Assembly: GCA_026119935.1 (NCBI GenBank)
Contig: JALRMH010000022.1
Location: forward strand, 1 to 64,000
Length of the DNA: 64,000 bases
Direction of reading: 5' to 3'
From: Endothia cerciana
Taxonomy: Eukaryota > Ascomycota > Sordariomycetes > Diaporthales > Cryphonectriaceae
Shown here: piece after piece, positions 11,027 to 22,165 of the stretch
How positions within the stretch are numbered: position 1 is the stretch's first letter
Layout: every line of letters begins with the position of its first letter
The notes under the pieces: generated by a model
The model's input: the letters and a program-made list of their open reading frames with translations, nothing else
What the model was told of the DNA's origin: nothing
Database searches by the model: none
Program-made: the position numbers and the translations under genes

Positions 11027-13389
11027 CCTAGTGAACAGGTCATTAAAGTTGAGTTAATGACTGGAACCCGACTCCACGACGATTTTAACTGATGCGCAGG
11101 TTGATAATGTCTAAATATTTTTGGCTCCCGAGTATTGCCCGGAAAAAAATTATCTGGGCTGTCGTCGTCCTTTGATACCCCGGTGTCCTTCTGTTGTATT
11201 CACACCCCGTTTCGGCAAGATGCGCAGGTACCGAGCTTTGTCGACCTTGCTACGGCGCATTGATTCTACCACTATGTGCATCACGTCTTATATTCGAAGG
11301 TAAACACCTGTTGGGATTCTACGTATTGCTTCATTTCCACATATCCATAACTGCATAAGTCCTTGGATGCGTGTTCGTCTTTTTCTTGCTATGCGAGGCC
11401 CGTGTTATAACCCCTCTGCCCCTGGACAAAGAACGACATTTTAGGCTGGCATAAGGACAGCTAATTAGCTGGTATGTTAGGGTTAGCCACAGGATACTCT
11501 GGTTACGGTCATTCTCAGCAACACCATTTGACAAGGGGCTCTGACCCTCGTGTAATGGGCCAAAGGGCCGGGGGGGGGGGGGGCAAGTCTTCTGCAGCGC
11601 GGGTTGTGCAGTAGTAGATGCAAATGTGAGGGAAATCACTCAAGCCATCTGAGGCTTCTAGGGCTAAACAAGCGTAATATAACGTGTCCCAGTCTTGGCT
11701 CTTGAGCTCGCTTGGAAGATACGATGGATGCTCTGCTCAACATAAGGGACATATTTGGCTAGCCATGGAAGGCTGAGAAGGTAGAATCAGTTTCAAAGAA
11801 TCTATACACTCTACTTGATAGTCGTCCTTCTGAAAGCATGAAAGATGCTTGAAAGCTTTGAAATTCCTAGTATCTCGCTAAGAAGCGTCACAGTGTTCAT
11901 GAACTTGACAAAAGTTATGTATAGGAAGGAAACTATATTTCTCTACCTGAGAACCTAGGTCACGGTCGCCTATCTACCAAGGTTGGTCAGGCGGCATATT
12001 GGTCACGTGTGCGAATACTGCTCCCCCGCTGTGAAGAGGATAGGATAGTGTCCTGGACCAACGTTATTCAACGGTAGAGAATCGGATAGAGGCTGAACCC
12101 CAAAGCCTTGGGTGACACAATGACATAGAAACCTCACCAGCAAAAAGTCCTCAGAAGAATACGTCAGAGGATGGATATGGCAGTCTTCGGCATCCTGATG
12201 ACGCTTTCATCTCTAGGTACTGAGAAAAGAGGTAAGCGATTCTAGATGCACGCTTCGGCTGAAGCAATGAAACGTGCCATTCCTGTCGAAGTTGTGACAG
12301 AGGACTCGGCGACTTCGGACTGCCTGAAGAGTTTTTCCAAAGCCGAGCCGTCTTGGCGCGCTATTACTGAGTTAGATGGACAGAATTGGGTGACTCGTTC
12401 TGATGTTTCTGGACAAATGACGGGATAACTGAATCCGAGTAACGGCACGTCCCCGCCAGTCGCATCCGCACGACCGAATCTATTCTGGGCAGCGCGGGTT
12501 CCTGGATCCGTGAAGGTACTACTGTCCTGAGTACTAGTTTTGCTCGATGGGAAGTGGCCCATGGTGGCTGTCCTCTGGAATGCGGGTGGCATGGAAGCGG
12601 TGTCTCAGGACGGGAAGCCCTCGTCGAGATACGCCGCAGCAACACCACTCCGGAAATGCTCTCGCAAAAATGGCTCAGTCTTTTCTGTGAGTATAGCCTC
12701 GTTGGATACGAGGGGGTAATGCTAGTGTTCCCCAGGCACGCGAGCTTGCTGGTGGACTTCGAGATAAGATCCACCGTAACGAGGCATCGTAACTCGGACT
12801 CCATGACAGCTTACTTTTCTCTTGGAATGTTTGGCTATGTAACAGAAATAAGGGTCACCGTGCAGTTTCTGGATTTCAAAGTTGCCAGAACGACCTCGTC
12901 TCGCGCTGCAGGTTTAGTCTTCATTCATCGACTCTCACCACTGTGCTCTCATCGCCGTGCTTTCTAACTATGCTAGAACAGCTTGGCGAAGAGACCTGCT
13001 TCTGTCTCATCGTTCGTTGCCAGTGCTGTAGTGCTGGTCTTGGCGTAGTGGGAAGCCGGATTAGGCAGGTTGACGAAGACACTGCGAGATTTTGACTATC
13101 CGTCTTCAAACGAGATCGAACCCGCTCTCGCCGCATCTCTATCCGGACACAAACGCTTTCATCATCACTCGCTCTGCTGGCTTACACATTGCCCTCGCCC
13201 TCCATACGATGTCTGCAAACGGAATTCTGGGTTTTCCACCGATCTCCTGCCTATAAAGAGGCAGGTAGTTCCAGCGGACCTTGCACGACTAAGTCTCTCG
13301 ATAGCCACCATATCTTCCGATATTTCCCTCGTTCGATCCTGAGAGGTTTCATTCGCTCGTTCAAAGCTCCCCACACCTCTATTTTCACA
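11027..13389. other. Intergenic, with possible gene relic
   Basis: Lies between divergent alpha-galactosidase (-) and GPI-protein (+) genes. Contains a 14-nt G run at 11570-11583 and a broken reading frame at 12242-12721 described separately. Otherwise no gene is supported. Confidence 0.5.
12242..12721 (-). pseudogene. Possible decayed gene fragment, family unknown
   Basis: On the minus strand one frame stays protein-like across a single in-frame TGA. Before the stop it reads TEPFLREHFRSGVAAAYLDE; after it the frame stays open to the stop at 12242 (ending MARFIASAEACI). Restoring nothing, the stop lies where a C-to-T change of an Arg codon (CGA to TGA) would place it. A CTAG acceptor-like site at about 12722 could begin the segment. 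I do not recognise the family. It may be a nonsense-mutated gene, part of a multi-exon gene, or a chance open frame. Confidence 0.22.
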
Positions 13390-14226
13390 ATGAAGTTCAC
13401 ACTTATCATCACCGCCCTCGCCGGTCTGGCTTCAGCGCAGTTCCCGATCACCAACTCGACCACCAGCAGCAGTGTATCCTCGTCCACCAAGACCCATAAG
13501 CCTAAGCACCACTCCTCGAGCATTACCTCTGTGAATGTGACGCAGACCGTGACCAGTGATAGTAAGTCAACGGCCCCCCCGAGGAAGAAAATGCATCCAC
13601 GGCGTTCTGAAGGAAGATGACATGTTCTTTCCTGAGACGCCAGAACACGACTTCAAGCTTCCACGGAGTCTTCCTCATGGTTCCATATAGAGCACCATAC
13701 TCACCACAAGTTTCGCAGTCTGGGTGACCACCACCGCGGTCGTGGCCGAGTTCATCACCGTCTGCCCTGTTCCGACCACCATCACCTACAAGGGCGTATG
13801 CTACACAGCCACTGCTTCCGATGTAAGTCCCTTTCATCTCGCCCACATAGCTCTCAGAAGGGCAGGGACCGGCTGACCCGGGAGCAATAGGAAACCATCA
13901 CTATCACCAACTGTCCCTGCACAGTCACCACGTCCTACACTGGTACCAAGCCGGTGTGGACCACGGCGACCGAGGCGACAACTACTGCTGAGCCCACGAC
14001 AGTGACCAAGGCCGCCACTGTGCAGACCGTTACCCAGGGCAGCAGCGCCACGGTCGTCACGCAGCCCGCTACGACATACGTCACGTCCGCCGCCAGTACC
14101 GAAGGCGCCACGTCAGCCGCCGGGGCCGCCGGCACGACGCCCACCTACGCAACTGCCGGTGCTGTCGCGAACCATGCCGGTGCCGGGCTTGGTCTGGTCG
14201 GTTTTATGGTCGCTGCCCTGCTGTAA
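13390..14226 (+). CDS. GPI-anchored cell-wall protein, Ser/Thr-rich
   Basis: Predicted small structural cell-wall mannoprotein. Three exons (13390-13561, 13719-13822, 13891-14226; introns 157 and 68 nt) give 203 aa. It has a clear signal peptide (MKFTLIITALAGLASAQ) and an N-glycosylatable Ser/Thr/His-Lys stretch. A conserved core follows, with VVAEFITVCPVPTTITYKG and ITITNCPCTV, the paired Cys pattern of fungal wall proteins of the CCG-6/GPI type. Next comes a Thr/Ala-rich stalk and a hydrophobic C-terminus (GLGLVGFMVAALL) that fits a GPI-attachment signal with Gly/Ala as omega site. The first acceptor (13718) was chosen because it restores the frame WVTTTAVV; an earlier AG gives the wrong frame. 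Confidence 0.8.
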
Positions 14227-16000
14227 GGGGGCTGGCTCACAGGGGAGGGCGAGATGGGAAGGACAACGTTTAGCTTAATGTGAGAGTCTCCGAAGGAGTG
14301 AGTATGTGTGTGGAGTCGGGATTTGACATTGCCGATGCATAGCAGGCAGTCAGGCGTAATGTGGAAGAAAATTGAGGAATGAAATGATTGTACTTCATGG
14401 GGATAGATTGGATGGAGACTACCTAGGATTGCCCCCCCTCCTTTGGGGGTTATGCCTTTGGGGGTCATGCCGACCTGAAAGTTCGCGATAATAGTACTTT
14501 AATTAATACCCTCAGAAACTTCAGCGCGTAAAGTGAACTTTGTAAGTCATAGTTATCCTTGTAGTACGAGCCCGTCCCCTCTGCTTCCTGATGGTCAGGA
14601 TGCAATGCTCTGTTGCTATCTTCTCCCACATGGCCCATGCTCACAGCAGCTGTCTGGCCCCGTGACTACGTTCGCCATGTCATTTTGTTCTCTCAAGAGC
14701 CAAGCCCGTGAAGCCATGCATGTTTCCGGCTTATAACGCCACAAACCTTCTCAGAAGGAAATTAGCGAGAGGAATGCGTTATCTACAGGGACACAGCAGG
14801 CAAGACAGGCTCGGCCTTCCTTAATTGAACGCAAGGGCTGCGTGTCTTTGAATGTGCCCTGTACAACTGTCTTGCACCTGAGCAAGCGAACCCCCGAGAG
14901 AACTCCTCTCAAAAATGGGAGCGTCCAGCCTCTCGAGTCTTCAACACATATGATACCGGGAGGAGATGGGGAGACACGGTCCTGTGCTTCCGCGGCCCAT
15001 TCTCCCGCTCCGCAAACACAGCTATGACAACGCAGCCCCCCAACCCTTCACATCACCCTGCAGGGACCACGCGCGGCCAGCCGCGACTGGTGGTCCTGTA
15101 ACACTCAGGCCTTGTGCTACACACCTATATCTCTCCGTTCCACAAACCCCGAAGCAGGCAGACTTGGCCATCGGAAAGGGGGAGGGGAGGGGCGCGCCCT
15201 CGTCCTGGAGGAGCACAGCAGCCCTAGTCATCGTGTCACCTTGTGCAGTGGCCCCGTTGCAGGCGACAGCCAGGGCCGTTCCCAGATCTGGCAGGATGCC
15301 TTGCATGCATGCATCCCCTCTCGCAACGGGCTCCCCGCGGGGGGGGGGGGGTTTGATCTATACCGTCTCCGGCGGTTTGCATTCCAGTGCAGGGCTGCGA
15401 GGCAGGGGGCGCGCCGCAAACGGCACGGTTCGGGGACGTGGATACGAGGAGAGGCGGCCCCGTATCTGGCCCGTCTTTTCTTTGTTCCTGATAGTCAGGG
15501 GCGGGACCGAGGTAGGGCTGGGGCTGGGACGGCAACCTGTGAGGCTGGGTCGGTGCCAGTGGTGGGGGGTCGGTGCTTCCGCGTTCAGGGAAGGAAGACG
15601 TAATGAGAGTTTAGGACCCGGACAGAGGGGAGATGGAGTCCCATGAGCATGTCGTTGCGCTGGTCAGCAAGGTTGATGGCATGATACGATGGGGGCACGT
15701 TGCGAACATGTCGACTGGGCGAGTAGATGTTGTGTTTGTCATGATTCGTCTGAACATGAACGAATGCATACCGCATTCGCCTGTCCCTGCTCGGCTTTAG
15801 CTCATAGAGAGTATTACCACATGGGAATGTACAGGCATGCAAAGTGATGGAGATAAAGAAGAGAAAGGCACCATGAGGCCCCAGAGTCCCAAAAAAAAAA
15901 AAAAAAAAAAAAAATTTGAGATGCCCTCCACACGCCTGCACCAGACACAAATCCAAACCGACAGACAAACCATGCTGATGCTGCGAAAGAATCCATCCTG
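14227..16000. other. Convergent intergenic region
   Basis: Contains a G run (about 15342-15351), a tgcatgcatgcat alternating stretch near 15303 and a 24-nt A run at 15891-15914. Overlapping open frames at 14966-15646 exist on both strands but look like chance frames in GC-rich DNA. No gene supported. Confidence 0.55.
15891..15914. repeat. Poly(A) tract, 24 nt
   Basis: Uninterrupted A24. It sits 86 bp past the stop of the HD gene, on the opposite strand sense (T24 in the transcript). No retroelement coding sequence or target-site duplication was seen next to it. Confidence 0.85.
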
Positions 16001-16672
16001 TCAGAAGTAACAGCCCCCAGTTATACCCACGAGCCCCTCCTCCTCCCTATACCAGTCCCTGAACACCAGCAGCTTCCTGCTCCTCTCCTTGGCGAGCCTC
16101 CTCCCGACGTCCGTCTTCATCATCTCGCCCACCCTCAGCAGCCTCGTCTCCACCTGCTCCATCGCCTCCTCCATGCTCGTGCTGTCCGTCCTCGCCCCGC
16201 CGAACGTGAAGGTCCGCCCGATCCCGATCGCCCCGATCGAGTCCAGCCTATCGGCGTCCTGCACCACCGCGAGCTCCGGGTAGAGCCGTATCAGCTGCTG
16301 CACCCGCCCGGGGTCCCTCATCTCCGCCGAGTAGCTCACGCCGAGGCAGATGGCCTGCACGCGGCGCGCCAGGGCCTCGGGCGCGCCGAGGCCCTGCAGG
16401 AGGCCGTACACCATTGCGCCGGGGTCCTCGCCCTCCCTGAGGTACTTCCGGTCGCCCACGTCGTGGAGGAGCGCCGACAGCGTGACGACCGTGAGGTCGA
16501 GGGTCTCGCGGAGGGCGTCGGGCGAATTCGTGTAGATGTGCTTCGAGAGGCCGACGACGCGCTGGATATGCTCGAAGTTGTGGGAGGCGTCGTTGCGGGC
16601 CATGTACTGCTGGACGAACTGCATGACGGAGAGGAGGAGAGGGTCGGTGTCGAGGGGCAGTGCCATCGTCAT
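16001..16672 (-). CDS. HD-domain phosphohydrolase
   Basis: Intronless 223-aa HD-domain protein of the YpgQ/YedJ-like group, predicted metal-dependent phosphohydrolase acting on nucleotides or a related phosphate ester in the cytosol. Motifs in order: His31/His35 in DASHNFEHIQRV, the HD doublet His70-Asp71 in LLHDVGD, and the distal Asp in VVQDADRLDSIGAIGIGRTF (Asp139/Asp141). FTFGGA follows and the C-terminal helix is Arg/Glu-rich. Length fits the family. Start is the first ATG (16672); a second Met two residues later is equally possible. The substrate is not readable from sequence. Confidence 0.88.
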   Translation of the reverse strand: MTMALPLDTDPLLLSVMQFVQQYMARNDASHNFEHIQRVVGLSKHIYTNSPDALRETLDLTVVTLSALLHDVGDRKYLREGEDPGAMVYGLLQGLGAPEALARRVQAICLGVSYSAEMRDPGRVQQLIRLYPELAVVQDADRLDSIGAIGIGRTFTFGGARTDSTSMEEAMEQVETRLLRVGEMMKTDVGRRLAKERSRKLLVFRDWYREEEGLVGITGGCYF

Positions 16673-19600
16673 GATGACGACGTGGGATATGTGTCCTGAA
16701 GAGGGCTGGCCAGGCCTGCTTATTGCCAGTGTGTCCGTGTCTCCAGTGGTCTCTTCTCAAACAGTCTTATCGATCACGCCTGGATTGCTGGCTTCTCTGT
16801 TGAACTATCCAAATTGTCTGAGGCAGTATCTTGCATCTAGGAGATCACTTGCTCATCAATCCTCCAAGTCACAACCCTCCCCCCCCCCCCCAACCATACT
16901 CTTTGTTTCGAGGGCCGCACGTAAGTCTTATAGCCCGACCCCTAAACGAGACGTTTCGATCGAGGCCGAGGCCATCATGTGGCAGATCCACAAGCAGCTG
17001 GGCTGGCGATAAGGTGTCGGGTGAGACTGGGGCCTCAGGACGGGCCACGGCAGCCAAGGGGGATCGACATCCTGAACGACCTCACGGATTTTGGCCCTTT
17101 CTCGCACCTCACACAGAGGGCCTTGTGAGTTGAGCAGGACAGCATCCTCGGTGCTACCGACGCCAGTACGGATATGGTCTTCTTAGGCATCGATCGCGCA
17201 TGGCTGAATCGGGTCAGGTCTCACCAGATCTAGCACGCGAAAGGAGGTGTTGCTGGCTCTCGGACCTGAGGCCCAAGCTGACGGGGCAGGGCAGGGCCGC
17301 TTATAACTGCCGCCACGACAGCTGGCAGGCCGGAGCAGCCCGGGAGAAGGATTCTCAAGCATCGGCTTCGGCCGCCGTCAAAGGGTCTGGCGCACTCGTC
17401 AGAACGTAAGAGGGACCTGGATCTTCTGGGCCCTCATAGATAGACCACACCCACCCGCTAAGCGAAACCACGCTCTATCTGATTGAAACCCGACGACCAC
17501 GCTTCTCCGGGCTGTGTGTGTCTGTTTCGTTCCGACATGGGCGAGCTCGTGGGGGTTTTAGCTTGTGATACTGTAGCACAGTCTCCGTCATGTGTATGAC
17601 TCCACGATGGAGGCTATTCCTCATCCCGTGCCTGCATGAAGAAAACGGCCCATGATTTCCGGGTGACTTACCCACCTTCTCCGCCCCGGAGAACACTAGA
17701 TGTCTTCCACATGTCCTTACAAATTTCTGCGCAACTTGGAGCCTGCCAGCAGCGGGGAGCAGCAGGAGACCAGGAGTCAGTGCCAATGCTGACAACGAAG
17801 TGGCCGCTCCGATATGATTTGGTTCGTGGACAGACGACCAATCAGACCCCATGCAAGCAAGACCGCCAATGGGCGGCCACGCGTGGCTTGGTGCGGAGGA
17901 TACCTCAATGCGGCTGTCGCTAGGACTGACCCACGCCAAGGGCCTAGAAACGGTGGAAGCACGAGGCCTTGAAGATAGGAGCAGCACAATCAACGAGGCC
18001 TGTCTTTAGAGTGGAGAACCTCATCATGTGTGACCAACAGTTGTCTCTCACATACCCGCCGGAGCTAATGGATCAATGTGCATGCACTGGTGAGCACGAC
18101 AACCCTCAAGGTTGGAGAGGCCGAGGTAGGGTCTCACCGGGGCATGATGGTGTGCGCTGACCGACAGGGAAGGAGCCGGGGAAGTCGTCGAGGAACCTCA
18201 CAAGGGAGCCCTCCCAAGAGGAAAGTGACTCGTCGGTCCGACTGAAGATTGCCTCTGCTCAGGTAGCATCGGAGCACAGAGTAGTCCAGGAGCTGCCATG
18301 GGCGTTCATGAAAAGGCAAGTGAAGCGGACCCGAAAGGCCGCACATGTGGGCAGACCCTCCGTGAGGATACAGAGTGAGCTTAGTTCTAGCAGAAGCCAG
18401 ATGCTCCGCAGTTCGGAAGTCTTTCCCCGCGCATCTCTTCTGTCTGTGATTCGGATTGTTTCTTACTCGGGACCCGTTTCTCGGAGAGACAGCTGCAGGG
18501 CCCCTCTTCCGGGGGGGTCAGCGATGGCTTCGCTAACCAGGACGCAGAATAGCGAGGGCCCACATGCTAAAGACCGTGGCGGTTCGGGTTCAGAACCGAA
18601 GCGGCCATGGCCACGGCAAGTCGAGGCATGGACCTCGCCTGATCCTTAGCATCTCGCAACGCTGGACGTGCCGTCAGAATTCATCTTGTGGTGGTAGCCG
18701 TGGCGACCCGGGGAACTGATCAGACTCCGTCCCTCTCTGGGCCTCAAAGTCTCTGTCATACATACTATGAGTACCCGCAGAGCTGTCGAGTGGACCAGGT
18801 GGGGTTGCACCGGAAGGGCGGGGCAGAGACGACATGTGCTGTGCCGGGCAGTCTCCTTCCAGATGCGTCTCTTGTGCAAGACTGTGGGTCTGGCCCTCTG
18901 CCTCCGCTACAGGATGGGGCCACAGTCCTCCGTGGGTTGCTATTTTTGCATCTGAAAGAGGGTCCGGCAGGCAGGTTGTCCTGTGAATCCATACCGACGC
19001 AGGCAGGGGTCGAGAATTCATCTGATCGTCGTCATCCTGATCGAAATGCGGTCTTGTGTCGGTCTGTCAGAATATGTCGGCATTCCCACGCTAGTTTTCG
19101 AATGTGCGTCGTCCAAGACAGATAGTCGTCAGCAGGTCGTAGTGAGGACGAGATCCTGCTCTATCATTCGAGCGATTGTCGATTCGCAGACTCCGGGGAG
19201 TAACCCGCATGCGCCTGGCCTTTGCCCCCTCCATGGGAAGCTCGGCAGATACCATGGCACTATGGGCACCCAGGTGGGCTGGTGGGAAGCTAAAATGCAG
19301 GTTGCCCAGCTGCATGCATGCATGGAGGGGGCAGTGGGCCGCATCGTGATTGCAGAGCCAGAGGCTGCATGGAACTATACATGCGCGGTTGATACCCCGG
19401 TCCTGGGCCCTGTGCCTCGTGGTAGTGATCGCAGGAAAGCAAAAGAAAGGAGGACGACGTCGTGTCCCTGGCGGATGTGTTGGCCGAGATGAGATGCTGT
19501 GCCCAGTGATTGTAGCTGGCGGATGGGCTGATCCCTCTCGACCCCACGGGACAGAGACGAGCACCATCGCCAGCTCATACGACTCGCGGCCACCGTGTAT

Positions 19601-21256
19601 CCCCAGGCAGCTCGCCTGTCGAACGGATGGGCCGCCGGGGGGGGGGGGTGTGTAAGGCCCAAAAAACCCTTCTTGTGTCCCGTGATGGGGCCTGCAGGTA
19701 TGGTGGGACTAGAGGCTGACCATGAACGAGGTCGATAGACCTGATTTCCGATCCATCCAGGACGGATTTGACAGGAGCTCCGCACGCTAGCATACGCCCT
19801 CGAGAGCCCATGCAGCCATGTCTCTGCGGGTAGGGCGGTGCACTGCCGTGATTGGGCGCGTCCAGTTAGACGCCGGAGATATCCACAAGATGTGTCTGTT
19901 GAGGTCAAGGGGGAGGAGAGGTAGGTACTATGCATAGCAAGAAGAAAGAAGAAAAAAGATGGTCCTGGGCCTGATTGGGGGGGGACGACGTTGGCGGGGT
20001 TAGGCGATGGCTGGCCGGGAGGCCAGGGTGCTGTGACCCGCCATTGGCCAATGAGGCCAGGGATCTAGACGCCGGCCAAGGTTGTCGCCACTATAGAGCC
20101 GACCATCCACAGCCCGACCTCACCTCGTCGTGCTCTGTGTTATTCCCACTCTCCAGCCTTCCAACTTCCCCTCCCTCGTCCGGCCGACCACTCGCCTGCT
20201 TAACCGCCCGGCATGCAGTAGCGCCATCCGAGCGGAGAAGTAACACTGGCTGCCTTTTCCTGAGCCGTGCCTACACACAGACTATCGTATTATGCCCATG
20301 TACGTGCGGTACAGTCCATGCTGACCATCTCCCAGAAGAGCACGACGCGGGCCCGGGCCCGGGCATGGCCCTCCCCCTCCCCCCCCCCAATGCAACATGC
20401 AACATGCAAGAGGCAAGAAGAGGTGATCGGTCCATCATGATGCCTGCCCGTGCCCCTTCTCGGCGCTGTGATATCGATTCCCGCTCCCCACCGCGGGCGT
20501 CCATACGCAACCTGGACCTCGGGTCTCTGGCCTCCCATTGGCCTCGTCACCGCATCGAGCGATGTGCCCGCGAGCAGAGAGGAGATCCATCGTGCATCCT
20601 CACCTGCGTGATGCATGCGAGGGCGCACATCGCACATCATGGATCATGATTGATTGCTTTCCACCGCAGGGAAGGCAACCAACCGAAAGGGCCTTGCCTC
20701 CCTGCTGTCACGTCAACGTCACCCGTCCTCCCCCCTCCGGGTGCCCAGGTGTTGTGGATGTCTGGGTAACCACCACACAGGGCCGTGATATCTGGCCTCG
20801 CTTATATTATGGCTGGCCCTCCCTCCTCTTCCCGTCTTCTTCTTCCCTCCTCTCTTCAGCAAGCCTCCAATCCTCAGAGACCAGTTGTCGTTTTTGTGTC
20901 GTTTTCTTCTTTCCCCCTTATTTACTCTTTCTCAATCATAGAGCTGTGCTCTATTGATCAACGTTAATTTTCAAGAAAAGATAATACCCAAAACTCCAAA
21001 TCTCACCCCCCCCCCCCTTTTTTATTTCCCATCTTCACGATACGCCTCAGTTGCCGGTCAACACCAGTCCTAATACCCAATACCCAAGTCTTGAAGACTA
21101 CGACAACCTTGCTAATAAAACAACATCTGGTTTTTCTTGCTCGAAGCGACAACCTGGTTCTTTTCGAGGAAATCGAATTAGGAACCTCAATATCCAACGC
21201 AGCATTAATTCTTTTTTTTCGGGTCTACAACCTCAGTAATAAGTCCTCCCAACAAA
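16673..21256. other. 4.6-kb gene-poor region upstream of the CBM48 gene
   Basis: A long divergent intergenic region between the HD gene (-) and the CBM48 gene (+). Many open frames overlap on both strands but none has a recognisable domain. It contains C or G runs (16879-16890, 19639-19648), a tgcatgcatgcatgg stretch near 19310, a gggcccgggcccgggc palindrome near 20350, a TATA-like cttatattat at 20801, and a strongly CT-rich segment after it. The last 450 bp look like promoter plus long 5' leader. A non-coding RNA or an undetected gene cannot be excluded. Confidence 0.5.
20801..20810 (+). promoter_or_regulatory. TATA-like element of the CBM48 gene
   Basis: Sequence cttatattat is followed by a CT-rich block (20820-20860) and a C12-T6 tract at about 21006-21023 before the ATG at 21257. 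This gives a predicted leader of up to about 400 nt. Position and composition only. Confidence 0.4.
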
Positions 21257-22165
21257 ATGTCGGCTACTCAATTATCTTTCTCCCTCCGTGTTTCCGCTGG
21301 TGTCAAGACCGTCCATCTGCTCGGCTCTTGGGACAACTATGTCGGCCAGCTCCCCCTCTCCAAGGACAAGAGCTCTTCTAAGGGTACCTGGAGGGGCACA
21401 TTCCGCTTCCAGAGCGCCACCCTAGAGCCCGGCCAACGGTACTGGTACTACTACATCATCGATGGGTACCACGTCTCGCACAACCCCAGCGAGGCCTCCA
21501 CCAAGGAGCCCACCACCGGCCGCGAGCTGAACATCCTCGACGTCCCCAAGTCCAAGTCGTCCTCGTCATCCTCCCACCACTCCTCGTCCAAGCACTCCAG
21601 CAGCTCCTCAAAGCACCACTCGTCCTCGTCATCCCGCCACCACTCCTCGTCGTCTAGCAAGGAGAAGTCGTCCTCGCGCCACTCGCGGTCCTCCCTGACC
21701 GTCGACATCCCCAAGGGCCGCCCCCTGTCCATCTCCCAGATCAAGGCCCCCAAGCCCATGTCACCACACGCGACCAAGCATATCCTGAACGACTACTCGG
21801 AAGACTCCATCGACGAGCTGGCCGAGCGCTTCGGCTCGACCGCCCTGGCCGACGACTACGCCGAGTACATCACCACCGACTTCGGCGACATGTCGGACTC
21901 TCCCGTCAGCTCCAACGGCTCGTCGCTGTCGTACCGCTCGGACAGCTCCAGCCCCAACTCCAGCATGTCCGGCTACAGCACGCCCAACTCGGACTGCTCC
22001 AGCTGCACGTGCGAGCGCTACGGCATCACGCGAAAGGGCGAGCGGGTGCGTCTGGACTGCGGCGGCTCCCGCTGCGGGTATGGCGACAGCTCTAGCGACT
22101 GCTCGAGCAGCGATGGCGAGTACGAGAGCACGACGCGCCGCAACGGCATCGTCGTGCGCCACTAG
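21257..22165 (+). CDS. CBM48/AMPK-beta-like glycogen-binding domain protein with Ser/His-rich tract
   Basis: Intronless 302-aa protein. Residues about 5-95 resemble the AMPK-beta/CBM48 Ig-like carbohydrate-binding fold: LRVSAGVKTVHLLGSWDNY, then KGTWRGTF, then RYWYYYIIDGYHVSHNP, with conserved Trp/Tyr residues placed as in glycogen-binding modules. Residues 99-145 are almost only Ser, His, Lys and Arg (SSSHHSSSKHSSSSSKHH type). A Ser/acidic region follows and the tail carries six Cys (C247, C250, C252, C268, C273, C282), including CSSCTCERYG. No catalytic domain, signal peptide or membrane segment. A scaffold or regulator binding glycogen or a glucan is inferred. The Cys tail could bind metal. 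ATG context caaaATGtc is good. Confidence 0.75.
   Translation: MSATQLSFSLRVSAGVKTVHLLGSWDNYVGQLPLSKDKSSSKGTWRGTFRFQSATLEPGQRYWYYYIIDGYHVSHNPSEASTKEPTTGRELNILDVPKSKSSSSSSHHSSSKHSSSSSKHHSSSSSRHHSSSSSKEKSSSRHSRSSLTVDIPKGRPLSISQIKAPKPMSPHATKHILNDYSEDSIDELAERFGSTALADDYAEYITTDFGDMSDSPVSSNGSSLSYRSDSSSPNSSMSGYSTPNSDCSSCTCERYGITRKGERVRLDCGGSRCGYGDSSSDCSSSDGEYESTTRRNGIVVRH

Noticed and set aside
14966..15646. 226-codon plus-strand frame and overlapping antisense frames
   Set aside because: Interrupted by G-run low complexity; no motif, no start context, several frames equally open.
15891..15914. Poly(A) as the tail of a retroposed sequence
   Set aside because: No retroelement or gene copy adjacent and no target-site duplication; treated as a simple repeat.
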